Below are positions 27,681-36,840 of a stretch of DNA of 64,000 bases, in pieces. The stretch lies in the NCBI RefSeq assembly GCF_026427715.1, contig NZ_CP107558.1, positions 1,587,001-1,651,000 of the forward strand, read 5' to 3'. Under the pieces are notes generated by a model. It saw only the letters and a list, made by a program, of their open reading frames with translations, did no database searches and had not been told where the DNA came from. A program made the position numbers and the translations under genes. Position 1 is the stretch's first letter, and every line of letters starts with the position of its first letter. The DNA is from Methylocystis sp. MJC1 (GTDB lineage: Bacteria; Pseudomonadota; Alphaproteobacteria; Rhizobiales; Beijerinckiaceae).

Positions 27681-30600
27681 TTGAGCGACCAGGTAGGGCG
27701 CGAGCATTGCGGCGATCGGCTGGCAGTCCCACGACGGCCGCCGAAACGGCGCCGACGCGTCCGCGTCCCGAGGGCGGTCCGGGCTGGCGCCTCCTTTGGG
27801 CTGGCCGGATTGGCGCTCGTCTGTCTTGCGATCGGCGCCTTCTTCCTGGCTCTCTCGCGCGGGCCGATCGACTTCAGCTGGCTCGCGCCGCCGATCGTCG
27901 CCGCGCTGGACGAACGGTTCGACGGGCAATTCGCCTTCCAGCTCGCTGGCGTTTCCGTGGCCAATTCGGACCATGGTCCGACGCTGACGATCGACGGCCT
28001 CGTCGTAAAATCCGGCAACAAGGCGATTCTCGCTGCGCCGCGCGCTGAGCTCTCGCTCGATTGGCCGTCGATCTTTCTTGGCCGCCTCCGACCGCGCCGG
28101 CTGGAGGCGCTCGACCTCGAGGTGCGTCTTCTCGTCCAGGCCGACGGCACCATCGCGATCTCGGCGGGCGGGGACCCGCTCGCCACCGCCAAGGTCCCTC
28201 AATCGCCACCCGCTCAACCAACCCCGAGCGCGCCGTCCGCTCCGAGCCCGCCAATCGAGCGCGTCGCCCTGCTGAAGACGGCGGCCGGCGCCCTGCGCTC
28301 GCTGATGGATCTGGCGGTCAGTCCAAACAGCCCCGTGGGCGGTTTAGATAAGCTCGGCCTGCAGCATGGCCGGCTGACCATCGACGACCGCACCGTCGAC
28401 CGCACCATTCAATATAAGGACGTTTCGCTGAGCCTGGCGAAGGCCCAGGGCAGCATGCGGTTCAGCCTGGCCGCGACGGGACCGTCACGGCGCTGGAGCA
28501 TGACGGCCGCGGCGAAGGGCGCGCCGGGCGAAAACCGCGCCCTCTCGGCAAAGCTGCGGAATGTGACGATCGACGAAATCTCGCTTGTCGCGGGCGCCCG
28601 CAATCTTCACTTCGACACGGACGCGCCGCTCGGCGTCGATCTGAGCTTCTCGCTCTCGCCAGACGGGATCGTGCTCGGGGCGTCCGGCGGCCTGGAGATC
28701 GGCAAGGGCTTTTTCCGACTCGAGGAGCCCGACTATGAACCGGTCATGGTCCAGCGCATCGCGGCCCAGGCCCGCTGGAGCCGGCGTGAGCGCAAGCTTG
28801 TCGTCGCGCCCGTCGAATTCAAGGCGGGCGGGTTCGATTTGGCGCTTGCGGGATCGGCCCAGGCGCCGGCGGAGCTTCCTCCCGGCGCCGATCCGGGGGC
28901 CGACGCCTGGTTGATCAGCGCCAGACTTGTGAAGCCAACCCAAATCGCGCCGGATCACGCCGGGGAGAAGAGCGTCGCCATAGAGGAGGCCACGCTCGAG
29001 GCGCGGCTGATGCATGGTCAGGGTCGCCTGCTGCTCGACCGCTTCGCCGTCTCCGGACCTGACCTGCGCGCGTCCGGAAGCGTTGCGGCAAGCTATCGCG
29101 GAGCGCCGCGCGTGGCCTATACGCTCGACGTCGACGATGTCCAGGCGCGCGCGCTCATGCGGCTTTGGCCCACGCATGTCGCGGCGCCCGTGCGCGCATG
29201 GTTTCTCGATCACATTCCCGTCGGCGTCGTGAAGCATGCGCATGCTGCTGGCGACTTCGACGGTGACGCGCTCACCGCCATGCGCTATGAGCGCCCGCCG
29301 CCGGACAAGTCCCTCGAGATCGTGGGGGAGGTCGCGAATTGCACACTGGTCGACGTCTTGCCGGGCCTGGCGCCGATGACGGGCGTCTCAGGGAGGCTCC
29401 GCGTCACCGGCCGCACCTCCGTCTTTGACGCGACCTCCGGCATGATAGAGACCGGCCCGGGACGTCGCCTCACCCTCTCCGAAGGGCGTTTCTCCGTCGC
29501 CGATAATGCGTTGATCCCGACCCCCGCCGCGCTCGATCTCAAGGTCGCGGGCAACATCGAGGCGGCCGCCGATATTCTCTCGATGCCCGTCGTTGCGGCG
29601 CATGCGACCGTTCCCGTCGACGGCGCAACGCTCAAAGGTCAGATCGACGGCCGCGTCAGGGTCGATTTCGAGCTGGGCGACAACGCGAGGGGCGATCACA
29701 CAACCTTCGCAGTCGACGCGAACACGACGAATCTTGTCGTCGAGAGACTCATCGGCAAAGAGCGGCTCGAGGGCGCGGCTTTACATGTGCTCTCCGACCG
29801 CAGTGGCCTGCGCGTCAATGGGACCGGGCGACTCTATGGCGCGCCGGCGACGCTCGACCTCCGGCGCGGCTTTGGCGAAAAGGGGCCGGCGCAGGCGCAG
29901 TTGACCCTGACGTTCGACGAAGCGGCGCGGCAGCGGGCGGGCTATGCCGTCGCGGGCGTGAGCGGGCCGGTTTCGGCGATCGTGAAAACGCAGCTCCCCG
30001 TCGCCGACGACCTCAACGCCCGTGTCGAGCTCGACTTGACGCGCGCCGGTTTCGACAACCCAATTCCGGGCGTCGCGAAGCCGGTCGGCAAAGCCGCCAA
30101 AGCGTCCTTCGTCGCGGTGAAGCGCGGCGAAGCGATCGCGCTCGATCAGTTCAACTTCGACGCCAGCCCCATCCAGGCGCAGGGCGTGATCGAACTCGCC
30201 AAAGAGGGGGGCTTCCGCAGCGCCCGGCTCGCGCCGGTGCGGCTTTCGACGGGCGATGACATGAAAGTCGAAGTCTCGCGCGGCGGCGACGCGACGAAGA
30301 TTGTCGTGCGGGGGGCCAATTTCGACGCGCGGCCGATGCTCGCTTCGCTCATCCGCTCGGGGAGCGGCGGCGCCGACAAGCCTTCAGGGGCTCAGAAGAG
30401 CGCCGGCGACGACGTCAGCGTGGATTTCAAGCTGCCGATCGTCACCGGTCACGGGAAACAAATTCTCTCCAATGTCGTCTTCGAATATGAAGCGCGCGGC
30501 GGGCGACCGCGCACCGTGGCGCTCACCGGCAATTTCGGCCGAGAGGACCTCGCCGTCGCGATGACGCGCGGTCAAAACGGCGCGCAGCAGCTCGACATAT

Positions 30601-31199
30601 CGACGAATGACGCCGGCTCTTTCCTGGCCTTCCTCGATCTCTACCGGAAGATGGAGAACGGCGTCCTGAACGCCAATGTCGCGCTCGGCCAGAACCGCGC
30701 CGACGGCGCCATTCGTATCCGCGATTTCTTCGTCAAAGGCGAACCGACGATGCGTCAGCTCATGGCGCAGGGCGGAGCGTCACGCGCCGACGATCGCGGC
30801 AATGTCCGTTTCGACCCCGATGTCGTGCGCGTCGGCCGGCTGCAATCCAATTTCACGTGGAGCGGCGGGCGCCTGTCGGTGCGCGAGGGGGTGATGTCCG
30901 GCCCCGAAATCGGACTCACCTTCGACGGCTTTATCGACTTCCCGCGTGACCGGCTCGACCTCTCCGGCTCTTATGTGCCGGCCTATGCGCTGAACAGCCT
31001 TCTCTCCAATATTCCGGTGCTCAATCTCGTCATCACCGGCGGCCAGAACGAGGGTATTTTTGCGCTGAACTACCGCGTGGCGGGGGCGCTATCCGCGCCT
31101 GTCGTCAGCGTCAATCCGCTGTCGGCGATCGCGCCCGGCCTGATGCGCAAGATCATGGGCGTGCTGGACGGGACGGCGCGGATGCCGGAGACGCGGTAG
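27681..31199 (+). CDS. AsmA/YhdP-like very large envelope protein
   Basis: About 1,170 residues, with one membrane anchor near the N-terminus (GLAGLALVCLAIGAFFLALS) after a strongly basic start, then a long beta-rich periplasmic part of the DUF3971/AsmA_2 type and the C-terminal signature region RLDLSGSYVPAYALNSLLSNIPVLNLVITGG. Family members such as YhdP, TamB and AsmA form hydrophobic grooves that carry phospholipids to the outer membrane. The TTG at 27681 (after GCGAGGGTAT) is preferred; the frame is also open to an ATG at 27633, but those codons fall on repeat-like sequence (CGCCGGAATGACAGGG). Convergent with tyrS. Confidence 0.85.
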   Translation: MSDQVGREHCGDRLAVPRRPPKRRRRVRVPRAVRAGASFGLAGLALVCLAIGAFFLALSRGPIDFSWLAPPIVAALDERFDGQFAFQLAGVSVANSDHGPTLTIDGLVVKSGNKAILAAPRAELSLDWPSIFLGRLRPRRLEALDLEVRLLVQADGTIAISAGGDPLATAKVPQSPPAQPTPSAPSAPSPPIERVALLKTAAGALRSLMDLAVSPNSPVGGLDKLGLQHGRLTIDDRTVDRTIQYKDVSLSLAKAQGSMRFSLAATGPSRRWSMTAAAKGAPGENRALSAKLRNVTIDEISLVAGARNLHFDTDAPLGVDLSFSLSPDGIVLGASGGLEIGKGFFRLEEPDYEPVMVQRIAAQARWSRRERKLVVAPVEFKAGGFDLALAGSAQAPAELPPGADPGADAWLISARLVKPTQIAPDHAGEKSVAIEEATLEARLMHGQGRLLLDRFAVSGPDLRASGSVAASYRGAPRVAYTLDVDDVQARALMRLWPTHVAAPVRAWFLDHIPVGVVKHAHAAGDFDGDALTAMRYERPPPDKSLEIVGEVANCTLVDVLPGLAPMTGVSGRLRVTGRTSVFDATSGMIETGPGRRLTLSEGRFSVADNALIPTPAALDLKVAGNIEAAADILSMPVVAAHATVPVDGATLKGQIDGRVRVDFELGDNARGDHTTFAVDANTTNLVVERLIGKERLEGAALHVLSDRSGLRVNGTGRLYGAPATLDLRRGFGEKGPAQAQLTLTFDEAARQRAGYAVAGVSGPVSAIVKTQLPVADDLNARVELDLTRAGFDNPIPGVAKPVGKAAKASFVAVKRGEAIALDQFNFDASPIQAQGVIELAKEGGFRSARLAPVRLSTGDDMKVEVSRGGDATKIVVRGANFDARPMLASLIRSGSGGADKPSGAQKSAGDDVSVDFKLPIVTGHGKQILSNVVFEYEARGGRPRTVALTGNFGREDLAVAMTRGQNGAQQLDISTNDAGSFLAFLDLYRKMENGVLNANVALGQNRADGAIRIRDFFVKGEPTMRQLMAQGGASRADDRGNVRFDPDVVRVGRLQSNFTWSGGRLSVREGVMSGPEIGLTFDGFIDFPRDRLDLSGSYVPAYALNSLLSNIPVLNLVITGGQNEGIFALNYRVAGALSAPVVSVNPLSAIAPGLMRKIMGVLDGTARMPETR

Positions 31200-31204
31200 G
31201 GAAT

Positions 31205-32467
31205 TTACCGCACTTCCAGCAGCACGTGCTTCTTCTTGCCAAGCGAAAGTTTGGCGACGCCGCCAGTCTCGAAGTCTTTGTCCGAGAGCGTCCCGCGCTC
31301 GTCCGTCACAATGACGTCGTTGACGCGCAGGCCGCCGCCCTTGATCTGCCGGCGCGCTTCGCCAGTCGAGGCGACGAGGCCGGCCTTCACGAAGGCGGAG
31401 AGCACGCCGAGCCCGGCGGCGATCTCGTCGGCGGAGACGGGAACCTTCGGGAGCGACAAAGCCAGCGCGCCCTCTTCAAAGGTCGCGCGCGCGGTCTCGG
31501 CCGCCTGTTCGGCGGCTTCGCGCCCATGAACCAGCGCGGTCGCCTCCGTCGCGAGGGTTTTCTTGGCCTCGTTGATCTCAGCGCCCCCGAGCGCCGCTAG
31601 CCGGGCGACCTCGTCCATCGGCAGGAAGGTGAAGAGCTTCAGAAAGCGGGCGACGTCGGCGTCCTCGGTATTGCGCCAGAATTGCCAGTAATCGTAGGGC
31701 GACAGCATGTCGGCGTTGAGCCACACGGCGCCCGCCGCCGTCTTGCCCATTTTGGCGCCGGAGGCCGTCGTCAGCAGCGGCGAGGTCAGCGCGTAAAGCT
31801 GCGGCGTTCCCATGCGGCGGCCGAGATCGAGGCCCGTGACGATATTGCCCCATTGGTCCGAGCCGCCCATCTGCAGCAGCGCGCCATAGCGGCGGTTGAT
31901 CTCGACGAAATCATAGGCCTGCAAACACATGTAGTTGAATTCTATGAAGGAGAGCTCGTGCTCGCGCTCGAGCCGCAGCTTCACCGAATCCATCGTGAGC
32001 ATGCGATTGACGGAGAAATGCCGGCCGACGTCGCGCAGGAAGTCGATGTAATTGAGCCCGGCGAGCCAGTCGGCGTTATCGAGCATCGAGGCGTCGGTCG
32101 GTCCATCGCCAAAGGTCAGGAAGCGCTCGAAAACGCGTCTGATCGAGGCCTTGTTGGCGTCGATCTGCTCAACCGTCAAAAGCTTGCGGCTTTCATCCTT
32201 GCCCGAAGGATCGCCGACGCGGGTCGTGCCGCCGCCCATGAGCGGCAAGGGCTTGCCGCCGGTGCGCTGGAGCCAGGCCAGCAGCATGATCGGCAGAAGA
32301 GAGCCGACATGGAGTGAAGAGGCCGTGCAGTCGAAGCCGATATAGGCAACAAGTCCTCCGGCAGTCGCCTTTTCGTCCAGCCCCTCGAAATCGGAGCACT
32401 GATGCACGAACCCGCGCTCCAAAAGAACGCGCAGAAATTCGGATTTGGGGGAGAATGCGTCGGCCAT
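31205..32467 (-). CDS. tyrS: Tyrosyl-tRNA synthetase
   Basis: Class I aminoacyl-tRNA synthetase, 420 residues. The HIGH-equivalent is HVGS in [11 protein letters not shown], the KMSKS loop is KMGKT, and the tyrosine-binding and dimer regions ([14 protein letters not shown]) are intact. The C-terminal S4 RNA-binding domain ([25 protein letters not shown]) is present. The start at 32467 ([12 protein letters not shown]) fits homologues; the frame extends 57 codons further but without similarity. Divergent from the acyltransferase gene. Confidence 0.96.
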   Translation of the reverse strand: MADAFSPKSEFLRVLLERGFVHQCSDFEGLDEKATAGGLVAYIGFDCTASSLHVGSLLPIMLLAWLQRTGGKPLPLMGGGTTRVGDPSGKDESRKLLTVEQIDANKASIRRVFERFLTFGDGPTDASMLDNADWLAGLNYIDFLRDVGRHFSVNRMLTMDSVKLRLEREHELSFIEFNYMCLQAYDFVEINRRYGALLQMGGSDQWGNIVTGLDLGRRMGTPQLYALTSPLLTTASGAKMGKTAAGAVWLNADMLSPYDYWQFWRNTEDADVARFLKLFTFLPMDEVARLAALGGAEINEAKKTLATEATALVHGREAAEQAAETARATFEEGALALSLPKVPVSADEIAAGLGVLSAFVKAGLVASTGEARRQIKGGGLRVNDVIVTDERGTLSDKDFETGGVAKLSLGKKKHVLLEVR

Positions 32468-32613
32468 AGGGCAGGGTGATAGGGGCTGGGGCGCATACGC
32501 GCAAGACGGGTCCTGTGGGTGGGCGGCAAATAGGCTCAAGCAGAGACTTCCGCCTCGGTCGGCGAGTGTGTAAAAATGGAAGAAGAGCTTAGCCTTAAGA
32601 GGAGAAAAATTAT

Positions 32614-33819
32614 TTGAGACTCGAGCCCCGACTTTCAAACTTTCTTGATGGCGGCCGCTGGCTATTCGCCTTTATCGTCTTGATCGGGCATGAAACGCCG
32701 CTCTTCAATCGCTTTGGCGGCATGATGATTACCCCTCAGAGCACGACTAATTACATTTGGTGGTTTTTTAGCCACTTCCAGTTCGCCCATTTTGCGGTGA
32801 TTGGTTTTTTTGTCATTTCGGGTTTTCTTGTCGGCGGCAATGCTCTGACCGCTATCTTGCAAGATAAAGCCTTTTTGAAAAGCTATCTCATCAATCGAGT
32901 GACACGTATTTACGTCGTCTTGATTCCTGCTCTACTGGTAACGTTCACGTTCGACACGCTCGGTCGCGCGCTTTTTCGTAAGTCCTTCTACGAACACAGC
33001 CTCTTCGACGGACATTTCGGCCTGAATCTAATCCCTCCTAATCTATTGAACTTGCAGGAGATCTATTCGCCCTTTTATGGCACGAGCGCCCCTCTGTGGT
33101 CGCTGGCCTGCGAATTCTGGAGCTATATCGTTTTCCCGCTGCTGCTTTTGCCCCTGCATCGCGGGCTGAGCTGGCGGGCGAAAGCTGCGGCTTTCACGGC
33201 GGGAGTCGCCTTATTTGCGGCGCTTTGCGCGCCTCAGACGCTCTTCGCTTTTTATTTCCTCATCTGGGTCATGGGCGCTATCGCCCGCATTGTGACGCGC
33301 CCGCTTCTCAAGAGCCCCAACTTGGCGCTGGCGCTTCTGATTGTGTCGGTCGTGGTCACGCGTCTGACCGTGAGGGGGCCGGCGCTGGCGGCGGTGCCGC
33401 AGCTGCAGCAGTTCGCCGATGTGCTCAACGCCTTCCTCTTCGCCAATGTGATCGTCGCTCTGCGTTTCAACTCGTCTCCGTTCCGAGACGGCGGCGTAGC
33501 GGAGATCAACCGCAAGCTCGCGGATTTTTCCTATTCTCTCTATGCAGTTCACAATGCGGTCGTCTTTTTCGGCGCATGCGCGATCCGTTATTTCGCTGGC
33601 GAGGAATGGATGCCCGATGACAGCGCCGGGCCGCTGCATATCTTCGCCTTTGCCTGCCTGACCGGGCTCGTCATGGCCTTTGCATATGGTTTTTCGCGGC
33701 TCACGGAGGCGCGGACGGAGGATGCGCGTCGAGCCTTGCGTTCGCTGGTCGACAGGGTGACTGCGACGCACGGGAGAAGGATCGCGGACAAGATGGCGGC
33801 TCGGGAAACCGTGCTCTAG
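32614..33819 (+). CDS. Membrane acyltransferase family 3 (OafA/ExoZ-like)
   Basis: A 401-residue integral membrane protein with about ten helices. The catalytic-type histidine appears early in [16 protein letters not shown] and the following [17 protein letters not shown] is the family's second motif; ARGIYV-like [15 protein letters not shown] comes next. Members transfer acetyl or succinyl groups to sugars of polysaccharide, LPS or Nod-type molecules. The start is TTG after AGGAG. The first 500 bases are richer in A and T than neighbours, which may hint at transfer. No sugar gene is adjacent, so the substrate is unknown. Confidence 0.83.
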   Translation: MRLEPRLSNFLDGGRWLFAFIVLIGHETPLFNRFGGMMITPQSTTNYIWWFFSHFQFAHFAVIGFFVISGFLVGGNALTAILQDKAFLKSYLINRVTRIYVVLIPALLVTFTFDTLGRALFRKSFYEHSLFDGHFGLNLIPPNLLNLQEIYSPFYGTSAPLWSLACEFWSYIVFPLLLLPLHRGLSWRAKAAAFTAGVALFAALCAPQTLFAFYFLIWVMGAIARIVTRPLLKSPNLALALLIVSVVVTRLTVRGPALAAVPQLQQFADVLNAFLFANVIVALRFNSSPFRDGGVAEINRKLADFSYSLYAVHNAVVFFGACAIRYFAGEEWMPDDSAGPLHIFAFACLTGLVMAFAYGFSRLTEARTEDARRALRSLVDRVTATHGRRIADKMAARETVL

Positions 33820-33830
33820 GCTTTGGAAAT

Positions 33831-34673
33831 CTAGGCGTTGAGCGGCGCGTCCCAATAGCCTTCTTCGCGGGCGATGCGGGCATATTGGGCGCGCACCAGC
33901 GCCGGATTATAAATACGCTCCAGTCGGCGGACCGCGAAATGGCCGCGCGCCAGCGTCTGGAAATGCTCGGTGAAGGCGAGATTGATCGCCGCGCCACTGA
34001 CCGCGCCGATAATCGGCACCGCTTGCGCCGCAACTTTCTGTGAGACGACGACCCCGAAGCGCGCAGAGAATTGGCTGACCAGTCGCACAAGCGCGGGCGC
34101 AGCCTCCTGCGAGACGCCGCGCGTCGCAACATATCGAGCTGCGTCGCTCACGGATTTGGCGAGGAGGCCCCTGGCCGCCAGATAGCCGCCTTCGAGCACA
34201 TTGTCATCCGTATGGCCGCCGAGCGCGAAAACCTCGAGGCAGGCAAGCGCCGTCTCCGGATTGCGTAGGTTCTCACCCTGGTTGCGCGCAATGTCGGCGA
34301 TCGACCGCAGCATGATGGTCGTCGAGACCGGCAGTTCCACGGGGAGGCTCGCAAGGCCGACGGCGCCGCCGACGCCGCCCGTGAGCGCGGCGAGGCGGCG
34401 GTGAAAGCGCGTGGTGTCGCGTTGCGGCGCGCCTTCGAGGCTCGAAAGCGCCACCTTCAGCGCCGTTGTGAGCGCCTTGCGCGCCGCGATTCCCGCCATT
34501 TCCTGAAGCTGAGGGGGCAGGGGGCGGCTGATGAGCCCCATGCGCCGGCCGGCAAGGCGCGCGACGCGACCGGCAAAGCTCTGGCGCTCCAACGCAGCGA
34601 CGGCCGCACGCAAGGCCTCGAGGTCGGAGCCCGAAAGCTGGGACTCATATAAAACAGGAAGTTGCGCGCTCAT
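33831..34673 (-). CDS. EcsC-family protein
   Basis: A 280-residue protein of the EcsC family, named after a Bacillus protein next to an ABC exporter; function unknown. The conserved middle region GGVGGAVGLASLPVELPVSTTIMLRSIADIARNQGE and the later VVVSQKVAAQAVPIIGAVSGAAINLAF are hydrophobic and probably membrane-associated. Normal length. Divergent from the DUF992 gene, with a perfect palindrome in the gap. Confidence 0.85.
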   Translation of the reverse strand: MSAQLPVLYESQLSGSDLEALRAAVAALERQSFAGRVARLAGRRMGLISRPLPPQLQEMAGIAARKALTTALKVALSSLEGAPQRDTTRFHRRLAALTGGVGGAVGLASLPVELPVSTTIMLRSIADIARNQGENLRNPETALACLEVFALGGHTDDNVLEGGYLAARGLLAKSVSDAARYVATRGVSQEAAPALVRLVSQFSARFGVVVSQKVAAQAVPIIGAVSGAAINLAFTEHFQTLARGHFAVRRLERIYNPALVRAQYARIAREEGYWDAPLNA

Positions 34674-34797
34674 CGCTCCGTCTCCGCCGCCGCGTCCAAG
34701 CGTCGAATTAAGGCCGCGTTAGCTTACCTCAAGATCGCCCGACTGCTCGCCCTTTGCAAGGGTCTGCAGTTAAAGGGAATCGGTTTGCGATCCTTGC

Positions 34798-34817
34798 CGC
34801 GTGCGGCGCCGCACGCG
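34798..34817. promoter_or_regulatory. Perfect 20-base palindrome between ecsC-like and DUF992 genes
   Basis: CGCGTGCGGCGCCGCACGCG reads the same on both strands without a spacer. It lies 125 bases before the EcsC start and 141 before the DUF992 start. It may be an operator, but in GC-rich DNA such a sequence can also be chance. The rest of the 284-base gap shows no other clear element. Confidence 0.35.
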
Positions 34818-34957
34818 TCGAATGGCGCCGTTCCCGTTGCTACTGTGGCGATCTCGCCAGTTGTCCTATAGTCGTCTTATGCGTAGCATTCTGGGGAAGT
34901 TTGCGATCGCGGTAAGAGCTGCAACGGCTCGAAAGAAAAAAAAGAGGAGGAGTTTCT

Positions 34958-35515
34958 ATGTCTTTCCGTTTCAAACTCAGCCACGCTCTCGGCGGCGCCG
35001 CCATTTTGGCGCTTCTGGCTCCGGCCGCGGCTCTCGCGGACGGCCGCATTGGCACGCTTCAATGCAGACTGCTCGGCAACGATCTGAGCGTCATCGTCGA
35101 GAACCAGCAGATCGACTGCGCCTATAGCGATGACGAGGAAGGCGCCGCCCCGGTCCATTACGTCGGCACGCTGACCAAGGTCGGCCCGAATATCACCGTG
35201 AACGGCCAGGGCGAGCTTGCCTGGGGCGTGATCGCGGCCACCGGCAAGGTGGGCCCCGGCGCGCTCGCCGGCAACTACGTCGGCCCAGGCGTTTCGGCCA
35301 AGATCGGCGTCGGCGGCGGCGGCGCGGTCCTCGTCGGCGGCTCGGACAACACCTTCTCGCTGCAGCCCTTCCAGATCGAAGCGGGCGCGGGCCTTGGCTG
35401 GAACGCGGGCGTCGAGAGCCTCACGCTCGCCTATGCCCCGGAGCCGGCTCCGGTGTTTCATAGGCGCCACCATGACCATCACCATCACCACCACCACCAT
35501 CATCACCATCACTGA
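34958..35515 (+). CDS. Secreted DUF992 protein with natural poly-histidine tail
   Basis: A 185-residue exported protein. Signal peptide (MSFRFKLSHALGGAAILALLAPAAALA) then a DUF992 domain recognisable from IGTLQCRL...CAYSDDEE and YVGTLTKVG with a glycine-rich barrel-like middle. The last residues are RRHHD followed by twelve histidines encoded by mixed CAT and CAC codons. DUF992 function is unknown; the tail could bind nickel, zinc or copper in the periplasm. A strong GAGGAGG precedes the ATG, suggesting high expression. Convergent with the SDR gene. Confidence 0.85.
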   Translation: MSFRFKLSHALGGAAILALLAPAAALADGRIGTLQCRLLGNDLSVIVENQQIDCAYSDDEEGAAPVHYVGTLTKVGPNITVNGQGELAWGVIAATGKVGPGALAGNYVGPGVSAKIGVGGGGAVLVGGSDNTFSLQPFQIEAGAGLGWNAGVESLTLAYAPEPAPVFHRRHHDHHHHHHHHHHHH

Positions 35516-35545
35516 TGGCGAAGCGCGGGGGTGACCCCGCGCTTT

Positions 35546-36280
35546 TCACGCCGGCGGGCGGAAGTCCATCAGCCGGTCCGTGGGAAAGTCATAGAGCCTC
35601 CCGGTCTCGCGCCACTCGGGCGCTAGCAGCGGGAGGCATTTTTTTGCAAAATCCTCCGGCGCCGGCAGCGTCATCGGGTCTTCGCCCGGCATGGCCTGGG
35701 CGCGCATGCGGGTGCGTAACGGCCCGGGATTGGCGATCATAACCGTGACGCCATTGTCCTTGACCTCGGCCGCATAGGTGCGCGCCATCGCGTCCAGCGC
35801 AGCTTTGGAGATGGCATAGGGCCCCCAGAAGGGCTTCGCCTTATGCGCCGCGCCCGAGGTGACGAAAAGGACACGCCCGGCGCCAGACGCCCGCAGCAGT
35901 GGGTCGAGCGAGCGGATGAGCCGCCAATTGGCGGTGACATTCACCGCCAACACCCGGTTCCAGTCCTTGACGTCGACATGGGCGAGCGGCGACAGCGGGC
36001 CGAGCACGCCGGCGTTGCCGACGAAAATGTCGAGCCTGCCCCAGCGCTCGAAAAGCGCCCCGCCGAGACGATCGAGCGCGTCGAAATCGGTGACGTCGCA
36101 GGGAACGAGCGTCGTTTGCCCGCCCAGCGCGCGGATGTCGTCGTCGAGCTCTTCGAGCGCGCCCTGGGTGCGGGCGAGCGCTACGATATGCGCGCCCTTA
36201 CGCGCGAGTTCGAGAGCAAAGGCGCGGCCGACTCCGCGCGAGGCGCCGGTGACGAGAGCGATGGGGGGAGTGGAGGCCAT
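35546..36280 (-). CDS. Short-chain dehydrogenase/reductase
   Basis: A 244-residue classical SDR with cofactor motif TGASRGVGRAF, NAG motif in VGNAGVLGPL, and the catalytic Ser-Tyr-Lys set in FVTSGAAHKAKPFWGPYAISKAAL. In many Rhizobiales an SDR of this type follows purF directly; here a toxin-antitoxin pair lies between. The substrate is unknown. Ends convergently with the DUF992 gene. Confidence 0.92.
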   Translation of the reverse strand: MASTPPIALVTGASRGVGRAFALELARKGAHIVALARTQGALEELDDDIRALGGQTTLVPCDVTDFDALDRLGGALFERWGRLDIFVGNAGVLGPLSPLAHVDVKDWNRVLAVNVTANWRLIRSLDPLLRASGAGRVLFVTSGAAHKAKPFWGPYAISKAALDAMARTYAAEVKDNGVTVMIANPGPLRTRMRAQAMPGEDPMTLPAPEDFAKKCLPLLAPEWRETGRLYDFPTDRLMDFRPPA

Positions 36281-36292
36281 TGTGGGATTGTC

Positions 36293-36607
36293 CTAACGCC
36301 AATCGATGTTGGCGACATCGACGCTCGATCTATTCGCGCGACGATGGATGACCAGATGGATGCGAAGTTCAGCTTCGTCGAAGTCATAAAGGAGAACGAA
36401 AGGCGTGCCCGAGACCGCGTGGAAATGGATGCCATGCGACTCGTCGAAGCCGCCGATCGTCGGATAGACCGCTAAGACGTTGCGGATCACATCGGATATG
36501 CGCTTGCGCTTTTCGTCGACGACAGCACGGCCAAAGCGCGTATGGCCGAACGCCAGAAGATCATGGAGAGCCGCAAGATAGGTTCGTGAAACCCGTATCG
36601 ACCTCAT
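36293..36607 (-). CDS. RelE/ParE-family toxin
   Basis: A 104-residue basic protein with the ParE/RelE fold pattern: SRTYLAALHDLLAFGHTRFG, then DVIRNVLAVYPTIGGFDESHGIHFHAVSGTPFVLLYDFDEAELRIHLVIH, ending on the characteristic last strand and basic residues. Such toxins cut ribosome-bound mRNA or poison gyrase; which one is not clear. The ATG overlaps the antitoxin stop by four bases. It stands 12 bases before the SDR gene. Confidence 0.75.
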   Translation of the reverse strand: MRSIRVSRTYLAALHDLLAFGHTRFGRAVVDEKRKRISDVIRNVLAVYPTIGGFDESHGIHFHAVSGTPFVLLYDFDEAELRIHLVIHRRANRSSVDVANIDWR

Positions 36608-36840
36608 GCGCCGGGACGAAGGCCGCGCAGGAATCCGTCTGTCTCCATTTCGGCTTCATCGAAAGAGATAGCCCGTCCGGCAGAGAAATCCTCTTTCGAC
36701 CGGGCGAGCGCGGCGGCTTCTTCTCGCGTCAGATACAGGCTGTCTCGCAAAGCCGCTGCTTCGACGATGTCTATCAGAGCTACGCGCTGCTTCTCGGTCA
36801 GGGACGGCCATAACTCGACAATTCGCGCAGGACCCGTCAT
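36604..36840 (-). CDS. Antitoxin partner of the RelE/ParE toxin
   Basis: A 78-residue acidic protein (MTGPARIVELWPSLTEKQRVAL at the start, then alpha-helical with EEAAALARSKEDFSAGRAISFDEAE). Its size, charge and overlap with the toxin gene make it the antitoxin. The C-terminal FSAGRAISFDEAE motif recurs in antitoxins of RelE/ParE systems. The ATG overlaps the purF stop (TGATG), so it is likely made by coupling to purF rather than from its own promoter; a longer start at 36903 would run inside purF. Confidence 0.7.
   Translation of the reverse strand: MTGPARIVELWPSLTEKQRVALIDIVEAAALRDSLYLTREEAAALARSKEDFSAGRAISFDEAEMETDGFLRGLRPGA

Noticed and set aside
35455..35515. Poly-histidine run as a cloning tag
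   Set aside because: It is encoded by mixed codons in a natural chromosomal context and preceded by native RRHHD, with no vector sequence around.
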